A program made the translations under genes and the position numbers. Of a stretch of DNA of 64,000 nt, positions 12,713 to 25,400 are shown in pieces. The stretch lies in contig JAHQIY010000007.1 in assembly GCA_019054805.1 (NCBI GenBank), forward strand, positions 3,229,501-3,293,500, written 5' to 3'. Every line of letters starts with the position of its first letter. The first letter of the stretch is position 1. The notes beneath the pieces are model-generated. The model saw only the letters and a list, made by a program, of their open reading frames with translations, made no database searches and had not been told where the DNA came from. Source of the stretch: Brachionus manjavacas (lineage: Eukaryota > Rotifera > Eurotatoria > Ploima > Brachionidae).

Positions 12713-15700
12713 TTACAAAAACCACTCTTTTTTTTCGGCAATATTTGGATGTCTGTGGTCTCCTTTGGTAATGGCCTCATCAGCGTCCAAAGCATGAACA
12801 GCTCCCTTGTCCTCTTTGGTGACATACGAGCCTTTGTAGGCGTACTTGTGGTAGAAAAATATGACAAAACCAAACGCTGTTGCCAGCAAGACGGCCAGAC
12901 CAACGCCTAGTAGAGTAGCATACCTCCAGTCTTGGAGAGGAGGCGAGTGCATGTTGGGCAGCTGAATGATTTTGATGTCACGATCAGGAGGAATTTCAAT
13001 GGCCTCTGGCGCATATGTCACAGGGTCAATGGCGCACTGCCACTCTCTAATCACAGGCCCGAACACCTCTATGTCAGGATCAGCCACTTCCAAAAACGCA
13101 TACTTGAGCGGGAATATTCTGTTAAACTGGAGCCTGCTAACGCAGCCGATAAACCCGGTGTCGGGCCGCATAGTGTCGTTTCTGCCCACGTACAAATATC
13201 GCGGCGAATCGAACACCATGTCGATGAATGAGCCGCGCGTAAAGTTGAACGAGTAGGCCAAGTGTTCATCCACTTTAATGGAAATCGACTGGCCACGGTT
13301 GGTTCTGACCACAATTACCTCATGGTTTTGTCCATTTGAGAGATCATAGGGCGGATTGAACTCAAAATTGTCAAAACCATAGTTGAATCGAACCCTGACG
13401 CCACCGTTGTTGTTCATTTCCAAGGTAAAATAGTCGACTAGGCCCTTTTCGTCTTTTTTGTCCGACAAAATTTGCATTATGATGCCCTGTTTGTTGTAGG
13501 TGGCAAACTGAGCTCTGATCGTCTCTTCCTCGGTGGCAGTGACGCCCTGAGTGGGAAAAGTGTACTTGACCATGTTGCTCGCCTCCAAAATGGTTCCGAT
13601 TTCTGTTCCACAAATGGGACCCCTGAACGGAGTAAACGTGCAGTCGCATTCAAACGACGAGTACTGTTCGACACAAGTGCCATTGTTTAGACACGGATTG
13701 CTGGCACACTTGCCCACACATCCCTGCGAAACACCGTACACAGCTCGTCTGGCCAAATAGACCAAGTCAATTATTTTGCCATTGACCTGGAGGCCTCTTA
13801 AACAGCCGACAAAGCCGTCCCGGTAGCTGACCGAAGCGCCAATCGTCAAATTGGACGTGAACATAAATGGTCTGTACGCGTACAAGTCTTCGGGATTTCC
13901 GGCCGATATTGAGTCTATGTTCATTCGGGCCTCTTTTCTGTTGCGTTCCAACTGAACCGTGTGCCATTCATTGTCATTTAGATCGAATGGCGTCGAGATC
14001 GAAATGAGCTCGACGCCGGAGCCCGCCGAATAGCGGAACGCGATCTCTCTGGGCGTCAAAAGTTTAACTTCTATCAAATCGCCGCTAAAATTTCCCACCT
14101 TTTGCAGCAAAATTCCCGACTTGGCACTGGTTCTGAACTGAAATCGAATGTCCACTGCCATTCTCGCACTCTCCATCTCGGCCGTCTGCAACAACGCGTC
14201 CTGCTTACGAAATGTGACCGTGTTGTCGTACAGTCGGTCGCCTTCACAAACCAGGCTGCCAATCGAGTACTTGATGTATCTGTCTTCGTTGACGTCGCCA
14301 GTGTCGCCCAGAAAAATCTTGTACACCGGCAGGTAGAGTTTGTTCTTGAGCAAGCCGTCGTCGTGTCTCTCGTTTTCGGTGTCGCCACTGTCGCAATTGC
14401 AGTAGACATCGGGCACATCGCACTCCTGGTTCACACCGCACCTGCACTTGGCAATGCCCACCTCGCTGCCGCCCCAGTAGTACATGGGCTGGTTGGTGCG
14501 GCCCACCCACCAGCCGTACGCTTGGCCCGGAAAATTCAAAAACCTGGCTCCCTTGCACTTGATCTTGACATATTGGGAGCACGAGTAGGCGCGCTCGACC
14601 AGCTCGTTTATCTGCGCCTTGGACGCCGTGTACACAATGTCCTGTGAATAGGAGCCGGGCGCTTTGTAGCCCTTGACAACTATTTCTCCTTGGCTGTAGT
14701 GTTCCACTTGGGTCACGTTCATGTTTTCCATTTGAGAGCCGAATTTGCACATGACCATGAAGGGTGCGATGGGGCCCGAGCCGTCCACGTCTATGGTCAA
14801 GTGCAAATCAGTGTCGTAGGCGTATCGTTGCTGCATGCGCGTCATTTTGTAGTCAAGACAAGACAACGGGTGCTCGCTGGTGTGGCAAACAGCTCCGCCG
14901 TATCCGGTGTGCGAACAATCGCACCTGAAATTGTCCCACGTTTGAAGACAGGTGCCGCCGTGTTGACACGGATTGGGCGTGCACTTGTCCAGTATTTCAC
15001 ACGAGTTGATTAGAACGCCCACGCTCATCACGTAGCTGCCGGTGTTGGCCAAAGGCCCGTCCTGCAGTGAGCGCACATTTTCTGGCGTCACTTGTCGGCC
15101 GTCGTTCAGTGTCAAGCGTCTAAAGCAGCCGACAAAGTTAGGCACCGACAAATCGTCGCCAACGCCGCCACCGATGTAAAACATCTCGCCAGTCTGAATT
15201 CTGAACGTGCCGCGCACTATTTCGGGCTCGAAGTCAACAGTCACGTTCATCATGTCAATGGTGATGGACAAGCTGATGTCGTGCCAAAGGCCGTCGTTCA
15301 GTTTGGACCGCCTGTGGATCATCATTTGGTCGGGCTTTTCCTTTGAGCCCAAGCGGAATTTGATCACCAGTGCGCCCTCGTTTAAGTACACTTTGATGTA
15401 GCCTGTGTCGCGATTGGCAGTGTCTTTGGCAAAGCGGTGATAGTAGAGCAAGCCCTCGAGCTCGAATGTCCGCATTCCGAAGCTCACGTCCAGTCTCTGC
15501 GAGCCAGGATTGCGCTGGGCGTACAAGTAGGAGCTTCTGTCCTTGAATGTCATGGGCATTTGGTTGAGGTCAATGCAGCTGTAGGACAAGTAGCCGCCTT
15601 CGACTTGGTAGTAGGGCCATTGGTACCGGGCACCCTTCAGAATGTCGACGACTCTATTTTCTGTGAATGAGCGGTAGATCACGTTCTCCAGGCATCCCAT

Positions 15701-17604
15701 GAAGTTGGAGCGGATCGAGATGCCGCGGTCGATGTGCGAAGGCGCTCCGCCCGCGTACATCTTGCCGTCAAAGTTAAACGACGTGAACAAGCTCGTGGAC
15801 TCATTGCGCACCACTAGTTGGTCCACTACCACTGTTATTGAGCGTCCAGTGCGTCTTACTTTGACATCGTGCCACTGAAAGTCGTCCAACAAACTTCCAC
15901 ATCGTATCAACAGTTCGCCTTGCTTTTCCACTGTTGAGCCCAGATCGACTCCCACATACAGGCTGCCATTGCGCAGCTCAATTGACATGTAGTCGTTGTT
16001 TTGTGTTCCTTTGGTGTAGAAAATCAGAGCACTCGGATCGTTGGTGCGAAATCGAAGCATCAGCTCGTCCTGATAGCTGTTCAATGGCTGGAACATGGCA
16101 TCGTAGGAGGCCAGTGCCGCACGGTTAAAAGTTACTGTGGTGGGGTCTGTTGGAAAAAAAATTTTATTTATTTTTAAAAAAAAATTTTTTGACTTTTTTA
16201 TATTTTGGAATAAAAAAAAATTCTTATTTTTTACCATATGGACAGCCATAGAACTCGACTCGCAAAGCAATAAAGTTGTTCCATTGTCTTGGATTAATTC
16301 TCACATATTTGGCTATAATGGGCTCGTGGAATCGGTTCTCTCTAATTGTGTTGTCATCAGTATTGCCAGGAAAGTTCTACGATTGAAATTGAAAATTGTT
16401 TATTAGGATTTTTTATATAATCTAGTGGGGCGTGTTGAGTAAGTTTATTTTGTAACAACAAAAAAGGGTGTGTTTTCAGTATTTTATTTTATTTTTGTAA
16501 TATAATAAAATTTTCTTTACCTTTTTTTTTGAATAGAAAAATAAAATTATCTAGTTCAAAATTTATTTAATTGACACTTGGCAAAGCCATTTTGATATTA
16601 AACAAAAAAGTTTAAGAAATTAAAATGTGATGAATTTTACTGAATTTAAAAGAAAAAAAAAGATTTGCATAATCAAAATTTATGAACATGTGGCATTCTA
16701 AATACACCCATTTATTAAATCATTTATGGTTAAGCTTATCTACTCGTACCAGCATCTAAAAATTCACATGAATACTTTTTGAATAGATTAAAAAAAATTT
16801 AAATATCAATATGAAAATTTTCATAGTCATGCTGAACAAATAATCTTTACATCAATTTCATTTTTTATTTTTTGTTGGGGAAAGAGCAAATTTTTTAAAA
16901 ATCTTTTGTTTTATTTTTAAAAAATTAGCTTCTTTTTTTTGAAATTTTTTTCAAATTTTTTCTTGCCTCTAAAATTTTGATTATTATCAATAAAAGATTA
17001 ACTCTAGAAAGTCTGTCAAAAAAATTAAAATTTTCCTCGACTAATTTCTGGCATATTTCCTCTAAAATATTTTGTGAACAAATTTTCAAATTTTACCATT
17101 ATTATTTTGTTCTCGTCTGTATAATAGAACCAATTCATTCCATTGTCACTGTATTGCAAAGCATACAGAGTGACGAACTCTCTGGCTGCACGTCGACCTT
17201 GAGTAGCCACTGAAGTGATGATTACTCTCGACTGAAAATTCACTATCAGATATTCATTAGAATCCATTTTACGAGGTCGCCATGCTTTGAATAAATCACA
17301 ATTAGTTTAAGACAAAATTTTTGAAAAATTTAGTTTGACAAATTTACCAAATTGTCCATTTAGACGGGCGCGGTGCGGCTCGCGTGACGAACTGAAGCTT
17401 GTTGCTGTAAAGCTAGAATCTGGTAGAATGCCATTTTCAGAACCTAGGGGTATTGGCTGAGTGCACTCAAATGAAGCGTTCACCCAGTCTAAAAATTTAA
17501 TCAGCTAGATAATCAAGTTACTTAGAAAATGCTTTTTAATGTTTACCTTTTTGAATTAGAAAAATTAGAAAAAAGGCCTTTAAAATGCGCAGCAAATAGA
17601 CCAT
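12713..17604 (-). CDS. Nrx-IV: Neurexin IV / contactin-associated protein (Caspr)
   Basis: Five exons (17604-17547, 17488-17348, 17284-17097, 16376-16235, 16146-12713) encode 1320 residues. Exon 1 encodes a signal peptide (hydrophobic run AFFLIFLIQ). Exons 2-4 encode an F5/8C discoidin domain ending in LRVEFYGCPY. Exon 5 encodes two laminin-G domains, an EGF domain (about 563-597, CTPNPCQHGGTC), a fibrinogen-like region, a third laminin-G, a second EGF (about 986-1018), a fourth laminin-G, a transmembrane helix (about 1253-1275) and a 45-residue tail ending KKEWFL. This order is that of Neurexin IV/Caspr, septate or paranodal junction adhesion proteins that bind contactin outside and band 4.1 proteins inside; the C-terminal EWFL resembles a PDZ ligand. 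The last exon is 3.4 kb without introns and strikingly GC-rich compared with every other exon here. Confidence 0.95.
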
Positions 17605-18837
17605 AGTTTAGTCGGTATTCTGGCGTCAATGCTTTATTCTTGTGGCTGTAATTCAATAAAGTCCAATTTGAAAAAGTAATTTCTATTCATTAAATTTTTA
17701 TGTTGGTGAATGGTTTATTCACTTGGCCTATTTTATAATTTGGATCACAAAGTTCATGTCAATTGTAATGTTTTTGGAAAGTAAAGGTAAGTTTAAAAAC
17801 AAAGACTTTATTTCATGTATCGATTGAACGGGTATTATTAACACAGCAGTTATTTTTGTCCTTAGTTTTGTTTTTTTTTCTATTCTAGATTCATTAATAG
17901 TTTTTTTTTTGAATTTAGAAGACTCTCGATTTGAGATTAATTTATTAGTTTTGAATCTTTTGTTTTTATTCAAATAAATATTTTTCAAAAAATTTTTTTT
18001 TAGTTATATTAATTTGAAATTTTCAATATTCGGTAAGATAATTTAATTATTTCATAAAAAATAGGGATTTTTTTTTATTTTAATTTCTATCTAGTGATTT
18101 AATTTAATTTTTTTTTGTATAATACTCTATATGAACCAAAATTTTCTTTACTGCTACTTTAAATTTAAATTTGATGCCATAAGCGCTTTTTAAGAGAATT
18201 GGTTTTTCATATTTTTTGTTGGTATTTCGATATTATGAAAATAATTATGGATATTTTTTTAATTCAATTTGTAATAATTGTATTTTGGAATTTTTTTAAG
18301 ATTATCAATTTTACAAAAAAAAAAAATTTATTTCGAAAATGATCACTTGGAAAGCTAGAAGCTTGGAATTTTAATTAAACTCTTTTTTCATTATAAACAC
18401 TGATGATAAGTCAATTGATTGTTCTAAAATCCTAATAATAAATTATGTAAAAATTAGTAATGAACTAAAAATAAAAATTTAAATAAAAAATGCGAATGTT
18501 TAATCTTTTGTCTTTTTTTTTTCTAAGGTAATATGTAAAATCAATTCGATTTATTAAAAACTGTGATAAATAAATATTTAAAATGGTATCCAGATCACTA
18601 ATGCTACTTTTTTAAAATATTTTTCGAACCATAAATTGCTGGTTCTCTATTGATTAGCTTTTTATTCAAACAATATTGCCAGTTAATTTTTAGACATATC
18701 TAAGTCAATTTACTAGTGGGACTAAAAGAACTAACTGGCTTGAAAGGGTCATTACTGCCTCAAATTATTTATATATTTTTTTAAATTTAATAAGAATTAT
18801 TAAATTGCATTAAAAATACTTTTTATTCACATTTTTG
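17605..18837. other. Upstream flank of neurexin IV
   Basis: AT-rich sequence upstream of the neurexin IV start codon, expected to hold its promoter and 5' UTR. No conserved frame was seen. A segment near 18714-18750 (starting TAGTGGGACTAAAAG) resembles the terminus of a Tc1/mariner element, but no matching inverted copy was found on the far side of the transposase relic. Confidence 0.4.
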
Positions 18838-19745
18838 CTTTTTTCAATTATTACTTTTCTTCTTAATTTATCAACTGGAGAAAAGGCGCATTCCATTGGG
18901 GTTTGCATGGAGCTACAGTTTATCTTTTTGATGTACTTAAGCCTATTAGCAAGTTTATCTATTTTTTACGAACACCAATTCTTCTTCCTCACTTCTGCTT
19001 TCAAAATTGCCCAAATTTCCTCAATTTGTCTACTTGCTGGTAAGTTAGGACTCCTAACTTAGGAGGGCTCTTATATTTAGCTACATTATCAATGTTTTGC
19101 TCATCCAGGTAGACTTTTAAACTCTGAAACGAATCAATTGGTTTTTGATGTATTCATTTAATGGTTAATTGCGATCCCACTTATTCTGGAGAAGATTTTT
19201 GAGAAGCCTTTAGGAAATGCTGCTATCCACACTCGGATTTTTTTTATCATATAAAATTTTTCTTTTTTTCTAGTATTTAAGATTTTGAAGACATTGAGAC
19301 ACGTCACTTGAATAAAATGAACCATTTATTCCTATATTGCTAAGCCAAAAGTTGATTTGGGGCTCATCATCAATGACCAAGTCCGAATTCTTTGCAGAGC
19401 TGATCTTTTAGGTATCGTTTTATTTAAGCATACCTCGATTTTTATATAAATGATTCACTGCAATAAAAGCGTCTAGAGTCCTGAATTTGAGAAACCTTAT
19501 TACTGTTCTCCAACATAAGCTTAAGATGAGTGATATTCTTTTTAGTGATTTTTTTGGCTAAACGACAACTTCCAGCAATCCGTTCAAAACATCTTTTTTT
19601 TCTAATTTCTTAATAGTATTATAAGCCATAGTCTTCTTAAACCCGTCTTTTTGAGTTGTAGCCACGTATTAAGTCTTACTTTTTCATGATTTTCTTTGTA
19701 GAACTCATACACAGACTCTCCATTGAGTTTTTATTTAGATTTTTG
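18838..19745 (-). pseudogene. Tc1/mariner (IS630-type) transposase relic
   Basis: Reading the minus strand through several frames recovers the transposase in order: TIKKLEKKDVLNGLL near 19600, a DDE-region piece VIDDEP followed by GINGSFYSSDVSQCL near 19340, RVWIAAFPKGFSKIF near 19215, VYLDEQNIDNVAKYKSPP near 19080, and the terminal part ASRQIEEIWAILKAEVRKKN followed by KLANRLKYIKKI near 18950. The piece order and the 'RxIEEIWAILK' block match IS630/Tc1/mariner transposases as I know them. Multiple stops and frameshifts make it inactive. Opposite-strand open frames here are shadows. Confidence 0.8.
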
Positions 19746-19934
19746 TTTTTAGCTATTTTTCATGGATAGACAATGAGACTAAACTTTTAAAAAACCATTT
19801 TCCTTTTTAAATATAGAGAAATATTAGTTAAAAATTAAAATTAAAATTTAAAAAAAATATTTATTAATTAAAAACTCTTAATCATCAAAAAGTACAAAAA
19901 AGAACAGGCCAAATATATTTTAATTTAGAAAAAG

Positions 19935-20241
19935 TTTAAAAAGTAAAGAAAGGATTTTAACTTCATATGACCTTGATAAAGTTATATAATTGTTATTTTA
20001 ATTTCAAGACAGTTTTTTTTTATTCATATCCCGTTAATTACAAGCAATAACTTGAAAGAATCTATCACTTAAACAGATCATGGGTCTAAAGAAATGTGTG
20101 CAAATGTGCACGCTTTATGAGCTTATTAGCTTTGAGTCGATTAGTGAAATCCATTGCCAACTCAAAATAATTTTTCTGGAAATAATTTCTTAAATATTTA
20201 AATATTTAAATATTTAAAAAGTAAAGAAAGGATTTTAACTT
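19935..20241. mobile_element. 249-bp insertion bounded by a 29-bp direct repeat
   Basis: A perfect 29-bp sequence (containing AAGTAAAGAAAGGATTTT) occurs at 19935-19963 and again at 20213-20241. The 249 bp between them end on the right with about three copies of AAATATTT. Direct repeats around a segment with a simple-repeat tail suggest a retroposed insertion with its target site duplication. No reading frame or clear RNA polymerase III promoter is visible in the insert, so the element type is not known. Confidence 0.45.
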
Positions 20242-20301
20242 TTTAATTTCTCATTGTCAATATATTTCTCAAAATAATTTCTCACTTATTTTAACAATTA
20301 A

Positions 20302-20375
20302 GAACCCTTATAGTCCAGTGGTTTGTCTTTTAGTCATGCAAGCAGAGGATCCATGGTTCGAACCTCGCTGAGGAA
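20302..20375 (+). ncRNA. tRNA-like remnant (Glu-like) or SINE head
   Basis: The sequence has a good A box (TAGTCCAGTGG, 20311-20321) and a good B box (GGTTCGAACCT, 20355-20365) at tRNA spacing, and the 5' part recalls tRNA-Glu. The T-arm and acceptor stems do not pair well, so it is not a normal tRNA. A degenerate tRNA gene or the head of a tRNA-derived SINE is likely. Confidence 0.35.
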
Positions 20376-22323
20376 GAAAAAATCTTGAAAATATCTCTGT
20401 ATTTCGAGATGCATGTTAAACATTAGAAAGTTAGATTTTTTTTATACCATTAAAGCCCGATGTCAGTTTCGGGTCAATTTGGCCTGGCAATCATTTATTG
20501 ATTGTTGACCAGAAATAATCAGATTTTTTTTTAATTTTATTAAGTCAAATCTTTAAATTCAAAAGTTTATTGTTTTAAAAAGAAACAAAGTCTCTCAGAA
20601 AGTTTTAATTGACAGAGTTACCCAAGCAGTATTTCGTTTTTGCATTTGAAAAAAAATTTCATTTAAAAACAATAAATAATTCTGAATTTTTTTTAAATTT
20701 AATTTAAGTCAACAAATAAGTAGGGTCAAATTGATCTCTGGGTCTTAATGTATTTTTTTTGGATATTAGCAAAAATTAAAAAAAAATAAAATTATAAAAT
20801 TTAATAATAAATGAAATTTGAATAATGTTTTTTTGAAAAACGAATTTAAGTGAAAAAAGAGTAAAATTCAATTTATATCGAAGTTTAAATCCTGATATCG
20901 ATTACCATATGAAAAAATTTGTTATCATATGGACCAATATATCATCCTTTATGTAATAAAGAATTATTGTATAAACGAAATGAGATAATGAACAAAAGAA
21001 ACCTTTCATTCGGGACTTACTGTCTCGTAAAATATTGCTAATATTTTTTTATCCATAGAATTTCCTACAAATTAGAAATTACCAATAAATTATATTATCT
21101 GTATAAAATTTTATATTATATCAATCATCTTTTAATGGTCGATTTTTCTTTTAGGTGAAATACCAATTTTTATATTATTTTTTCATTTAATTTTAGTTTT
21201 TAATTTGTTTAAGAAGCTTGAATCAATAATACTAAAAAAATATGGTTCAGTAAGAGACCATCGACTAAGCATCGACGAATAATAATTATAATAGTATTTA
21301 AGGAAAAAAAAAATCGAAATTCTCCAAGTAATTCTTTTTAATATAAAAGAGAAATTTTAAAATAAATTTTTAGTAGCAATTGGTTTCGTCTCTTATGTGA
21401 TGACTAATTACGTTACTGAAATAATAAATATCGAGTTGGTGACTTATTTTTTTTGCTGGTTGCCTAACCTCCGGTCACATAAAATGTCATCTTCAACTAA
21501 AAAAATTTACTCGCATAAATCTTTTTGATTTTTTTGTCTTTAAAAATTTTAAATAAAAGTTTTATTCAATTTACTCATAAATAAACAATGTTGATTTAGA
21601 ACATCGTTAAATATAAACTAGACAAATTTACTTAAATAACTTCGAAGTAGTTTCAGATGAAAAGCATCTTGTAATTAAAAAAGCTTTGAACATCAAAATT
21701 GTCCGGTTAATGATCAACTGATGAAAAATAAACAGAGATTACAAGAGTATATAAAAATAAGTATATTTTATTTTCATAATAGTTTGATTTTTTATTTTCG
21801 GTATTGTAAAATTTCATGTAAATTTTCAATAAAAAAGAAAAAAGTGAGAAATCTATGCTCTAATTATTTAAAACTTATTTTGCAAGTAAAAAAACTTTTG
21901 TTTCACCAAATGTTTTCTAAAACTGATTACGAATTTATTTTTAATAATTTTAAACAATGTGCAATTTCGAAAATTTTTTAAATTGGTCTATATTACAGTC
22001 TTATCAAATTTAATCATTCAAATAAATCCTATCCTTTTTATTCCCAAAATATGATTATATAAAATTTTAATTTTTTTTAAATTGTAAGCTCGAAATCTAA
22101 AATTACATTATGAAATACACAATTACATGATGTTAAAATAGTCAAAGGAAGTTTTTTTAAAATAGTTAAATTAAATAATTAAAAAAGAATACAATTTTTT
22201 TTAAATTTTCTTAAGAAGATCAAAAATAATAAATCAATAAAAAAATCAGACAATCTAAAAATAAGAAGCAAGTTACATTTTTTTAAGGAACAATGGACTT
22301 AAAATTTATCTAAAATAAAAAAT

Positions 22324-22444
22324 GGTTTAATTTTTTATGTTTGAATTACAAAATGTATTCAAAAAAATATTTGAAACATCGCACTTTTTCAATGTTATTT
22401 CAACATTGGATACATTTTGTAATTCAAACACAAAAAATCAAACC
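22324..22444. repeat. 121-bp inverted repeat / possible tiny MITE
   Basis: The 35-bp arms 22324-22358 and 22410-22444 are reverse complements with two mismatches, centred on ~50 bp that itself contains a small CAATGTT/AACATTG stem. The transcript would form a long hairpin. No target duplication is clear. It may be a miniature inverted-repeat element or a hairpin RNA locus. Confidence 0.5.
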
Positions 22445-25400
22445 AAATATTTTTTAATTTATTTTTTTTTATTCATGTTTGTTTTGATGTTTGTTGAGAA
22501 TCTTATTTAAATCTCCCTAAAAGTTTTTCTTTCTATTTCTTATCTGTATTGATCCAATGATGATTTTATTTGGATTTTGATAAGGATTTTTTTACACAAC
22601 CTACACTAATAAAATGTTTATTTAATACTCAGAATTTCGTAATAATTTTCTGTCATTTTTGCATCCATATTAATCAATAAATAACTGTAGTTTTGTCAAA
22701 AATCTAGCATTTTTTTAAATTTTAAAGAATTTAAAAATTTGTAAATTCTCTGCTTCAGCCCATTATGTTTACAATTAAAACAAAAACTAAGCAATCTAAA
22801 AACTTAATTATTTTAATCTTTAAAAAAAATTTTAAAATCAAGATTGTTGTTTTTTTTTTAAATATCAAAATAAAAAAAAAGCTCCTAAGTGATAAAAATA
22901 GGAATTAAATTAATTTTTTCGTAATTTATTATGTAATATTTCAACTTTTCCCAGTCGATTTAAGGATTAATAATTTATTCGTCTATAAAAAAAAAAAGAT
23001 CTATTAGAAAGTCGGAGATAGTTTAAAGAAAAACCTAAAATTTAATATATTATTTTTAATTTGATAATTTATTTCCTTCAATGATAAAAATTAAATCAAA
23101 ATCTTAGTTTTTGTTTAAAAAAATTTCAAAACCCCACACGTTGCAACGCATAGTATTTAGGCAACAATTTTAAAGCTGTATTAGCATTTTGGCTTTTTAT
23201 TTTCTTGTAAAAAATAAAATGAATAAACTTTACTAAATATATTGAGATAATCAGCCTTATTTTTCTTCTCAACTCAATTCTATAAATTAGAAAATTTAGA
23301 AAAAACTAAATAAATTAATTTTTAATATTAAAATAAAGAAAACTTAAATATTTTATAAGAATTTTTTCAATCAAATTAGTCAATATTTGCCAAAAATAAA
23401 TGTATTGTTAATTTCATCAAGCCGACAAATTGTCAATAGCATTTTTTTCATTTTTGACTAAGCGATTTTTTGGTTCTTGCTCGAATTTATGAAATTTCCG
23501 TTCAATTAAGAAATCAAAATTCTTATTATTTATATTTATGTCCATTTATGAAAATCTAATCAAGTTTTATTTTACGGAAATCAACAATCAACTTATTTTA
23601 AACATACAAAAATTAGGGTATATCTTAATTTGTGATGAATAATCATTGAGGAAGCAGTCCTAACTAAATTGAGTAAAGATTGGACAGAATCTAATTATAT
23701 TAGTCTATCATTCATGAAAATAAAAAAAAATATACAAAATCCAGATTCTAAAGAGCCTAGTACTTTATTACATTTCATGTAGTACTGGATATAAATTTAG
23801 CTTGTAAACTCTTGAAAATTGCGTTTCTGTTTTCTTAATTAATTTCCATTTTCATCTGCTAATGTCTGCTTTAAACCAGAAATCGATTAATTTTTATTTT
23901 CGTGCCCAAATCAAATGGTTTAATTTTTTCTCTCATTTGAAATAGTGATATGCAGCAGACTGATTCAAATTTCAAATGGTAAAATTTGTTGAAATTTCTC
24001 AAGACTTGTTTCAAGTAGTCATTGATTTCGTGTTATAGAAAATTTGATTTTTGAAATTGTGATGGTTTTGAGAGTAAATCTATTTTATTTTTTCTACTTT
24101 TTAGTAAGGCCATATAAATCCATGGGCAAATATTTTGCTCATTTTTTAAATAAACCAAATTTGTGATACTGCAATTAAGAATTTATAAGAACACTTTTAC
24201 TAAAATTTTCTTATACTATTTTATATTTTAATTGTAGTTTGCAGTGGTTTTGTTTCAATGAGGCTACAATCAATCAAATGGAATATCTTAAATAGAGTTG
24301 TTTTTATTTCTAGAGTGGGAATCTAGTTCTTATTAATTGATTTCAATTTTGACTCTAATTCATTTATTTAGAATTGAAAATTTAACTTAAGGGCTTAGAG
24401 ACTTTAGTGTGAAAAATATTTAAAAAAATCGTACCTTAATTTTAATATTTAAGAAGCACTCTGCCCGTCAGGTTATCTTTGTAACTCAATAGCTACAAGT
24501 GCACAATTAAGCTAAAACCATCTGCTTTGGTTACATACTTTAATTTTTAGTATACAAAAAATGAAATCTATATACTAGCTAGTTCTAATTAGTAACACAA
24601 AAAGCTAATTTATAAAGAGATGGTCAGCATTTTCATAGACAATTATGATAAATTTTCTACCAAAATTCACCGATAACATTTTTATCTTATATTTTTTCGG
24701 GGTTTTTAAATATTAACCTTGAAGTTAAATGTACCGAGTAGATTTTTTTATTATTAAATAATATTAATTTATAGCATTTATTAAAAATACTTATGAAATA
24801 GAATATTCATTTGCAAATAATTAAAATTTTGTAGAAAAAAATATATTAGTTTCTGCTTGTAAAAAATTTAAAGCTTTTTTTTCCATTGTATTTCCAAGGT
24901 TAGTATTTATTTTGTGTTTCCTTATTTTTTAATTTTTGTAATATTTTTTTGAATTATGGTAATTGAGTTTAGGGTCAAGAAACCATGGATCAATGGCAGC
25001 TAAATTTATTTTCTAAAAGTAAATCGAAAATTCCGATAAACTGAGCGAGAAAAAAAAATTAAAAAATTTTGACCTTAAAAATAAATATGATAAGGACAAT
25101 CAAATAACATTAACTCACTTAAAATTATTTTGACAAGAAAATTCTATTAACTTTTGAAGCTTAATTTTATTAGATTAAAGTTGAAATTGAAGATAACTAA
25201 TTTTTGCTAAAAGTAAATTAAGCATTTCTAAATAAATTATTTTTTAAATTAAATTTTATTGATTTATTTTGATGTGAATTTCGTCAGTAAAAGTTTTTTG
25301 CTATCTTTTTTTTTCCAATTTGAAAAATTGGTCTATTGTTTGATAATTGGGATTAAAACGCGACATTTTGTGTCGGAAATCAGTAGGTATCAATCGAATT

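Noticed and set aside
18835-19062. Plus-strand open frame opposite the transposase
   Set aside because: The minus strand here reads a recognisable transposase C-terminus; the plus frame is its shadow.
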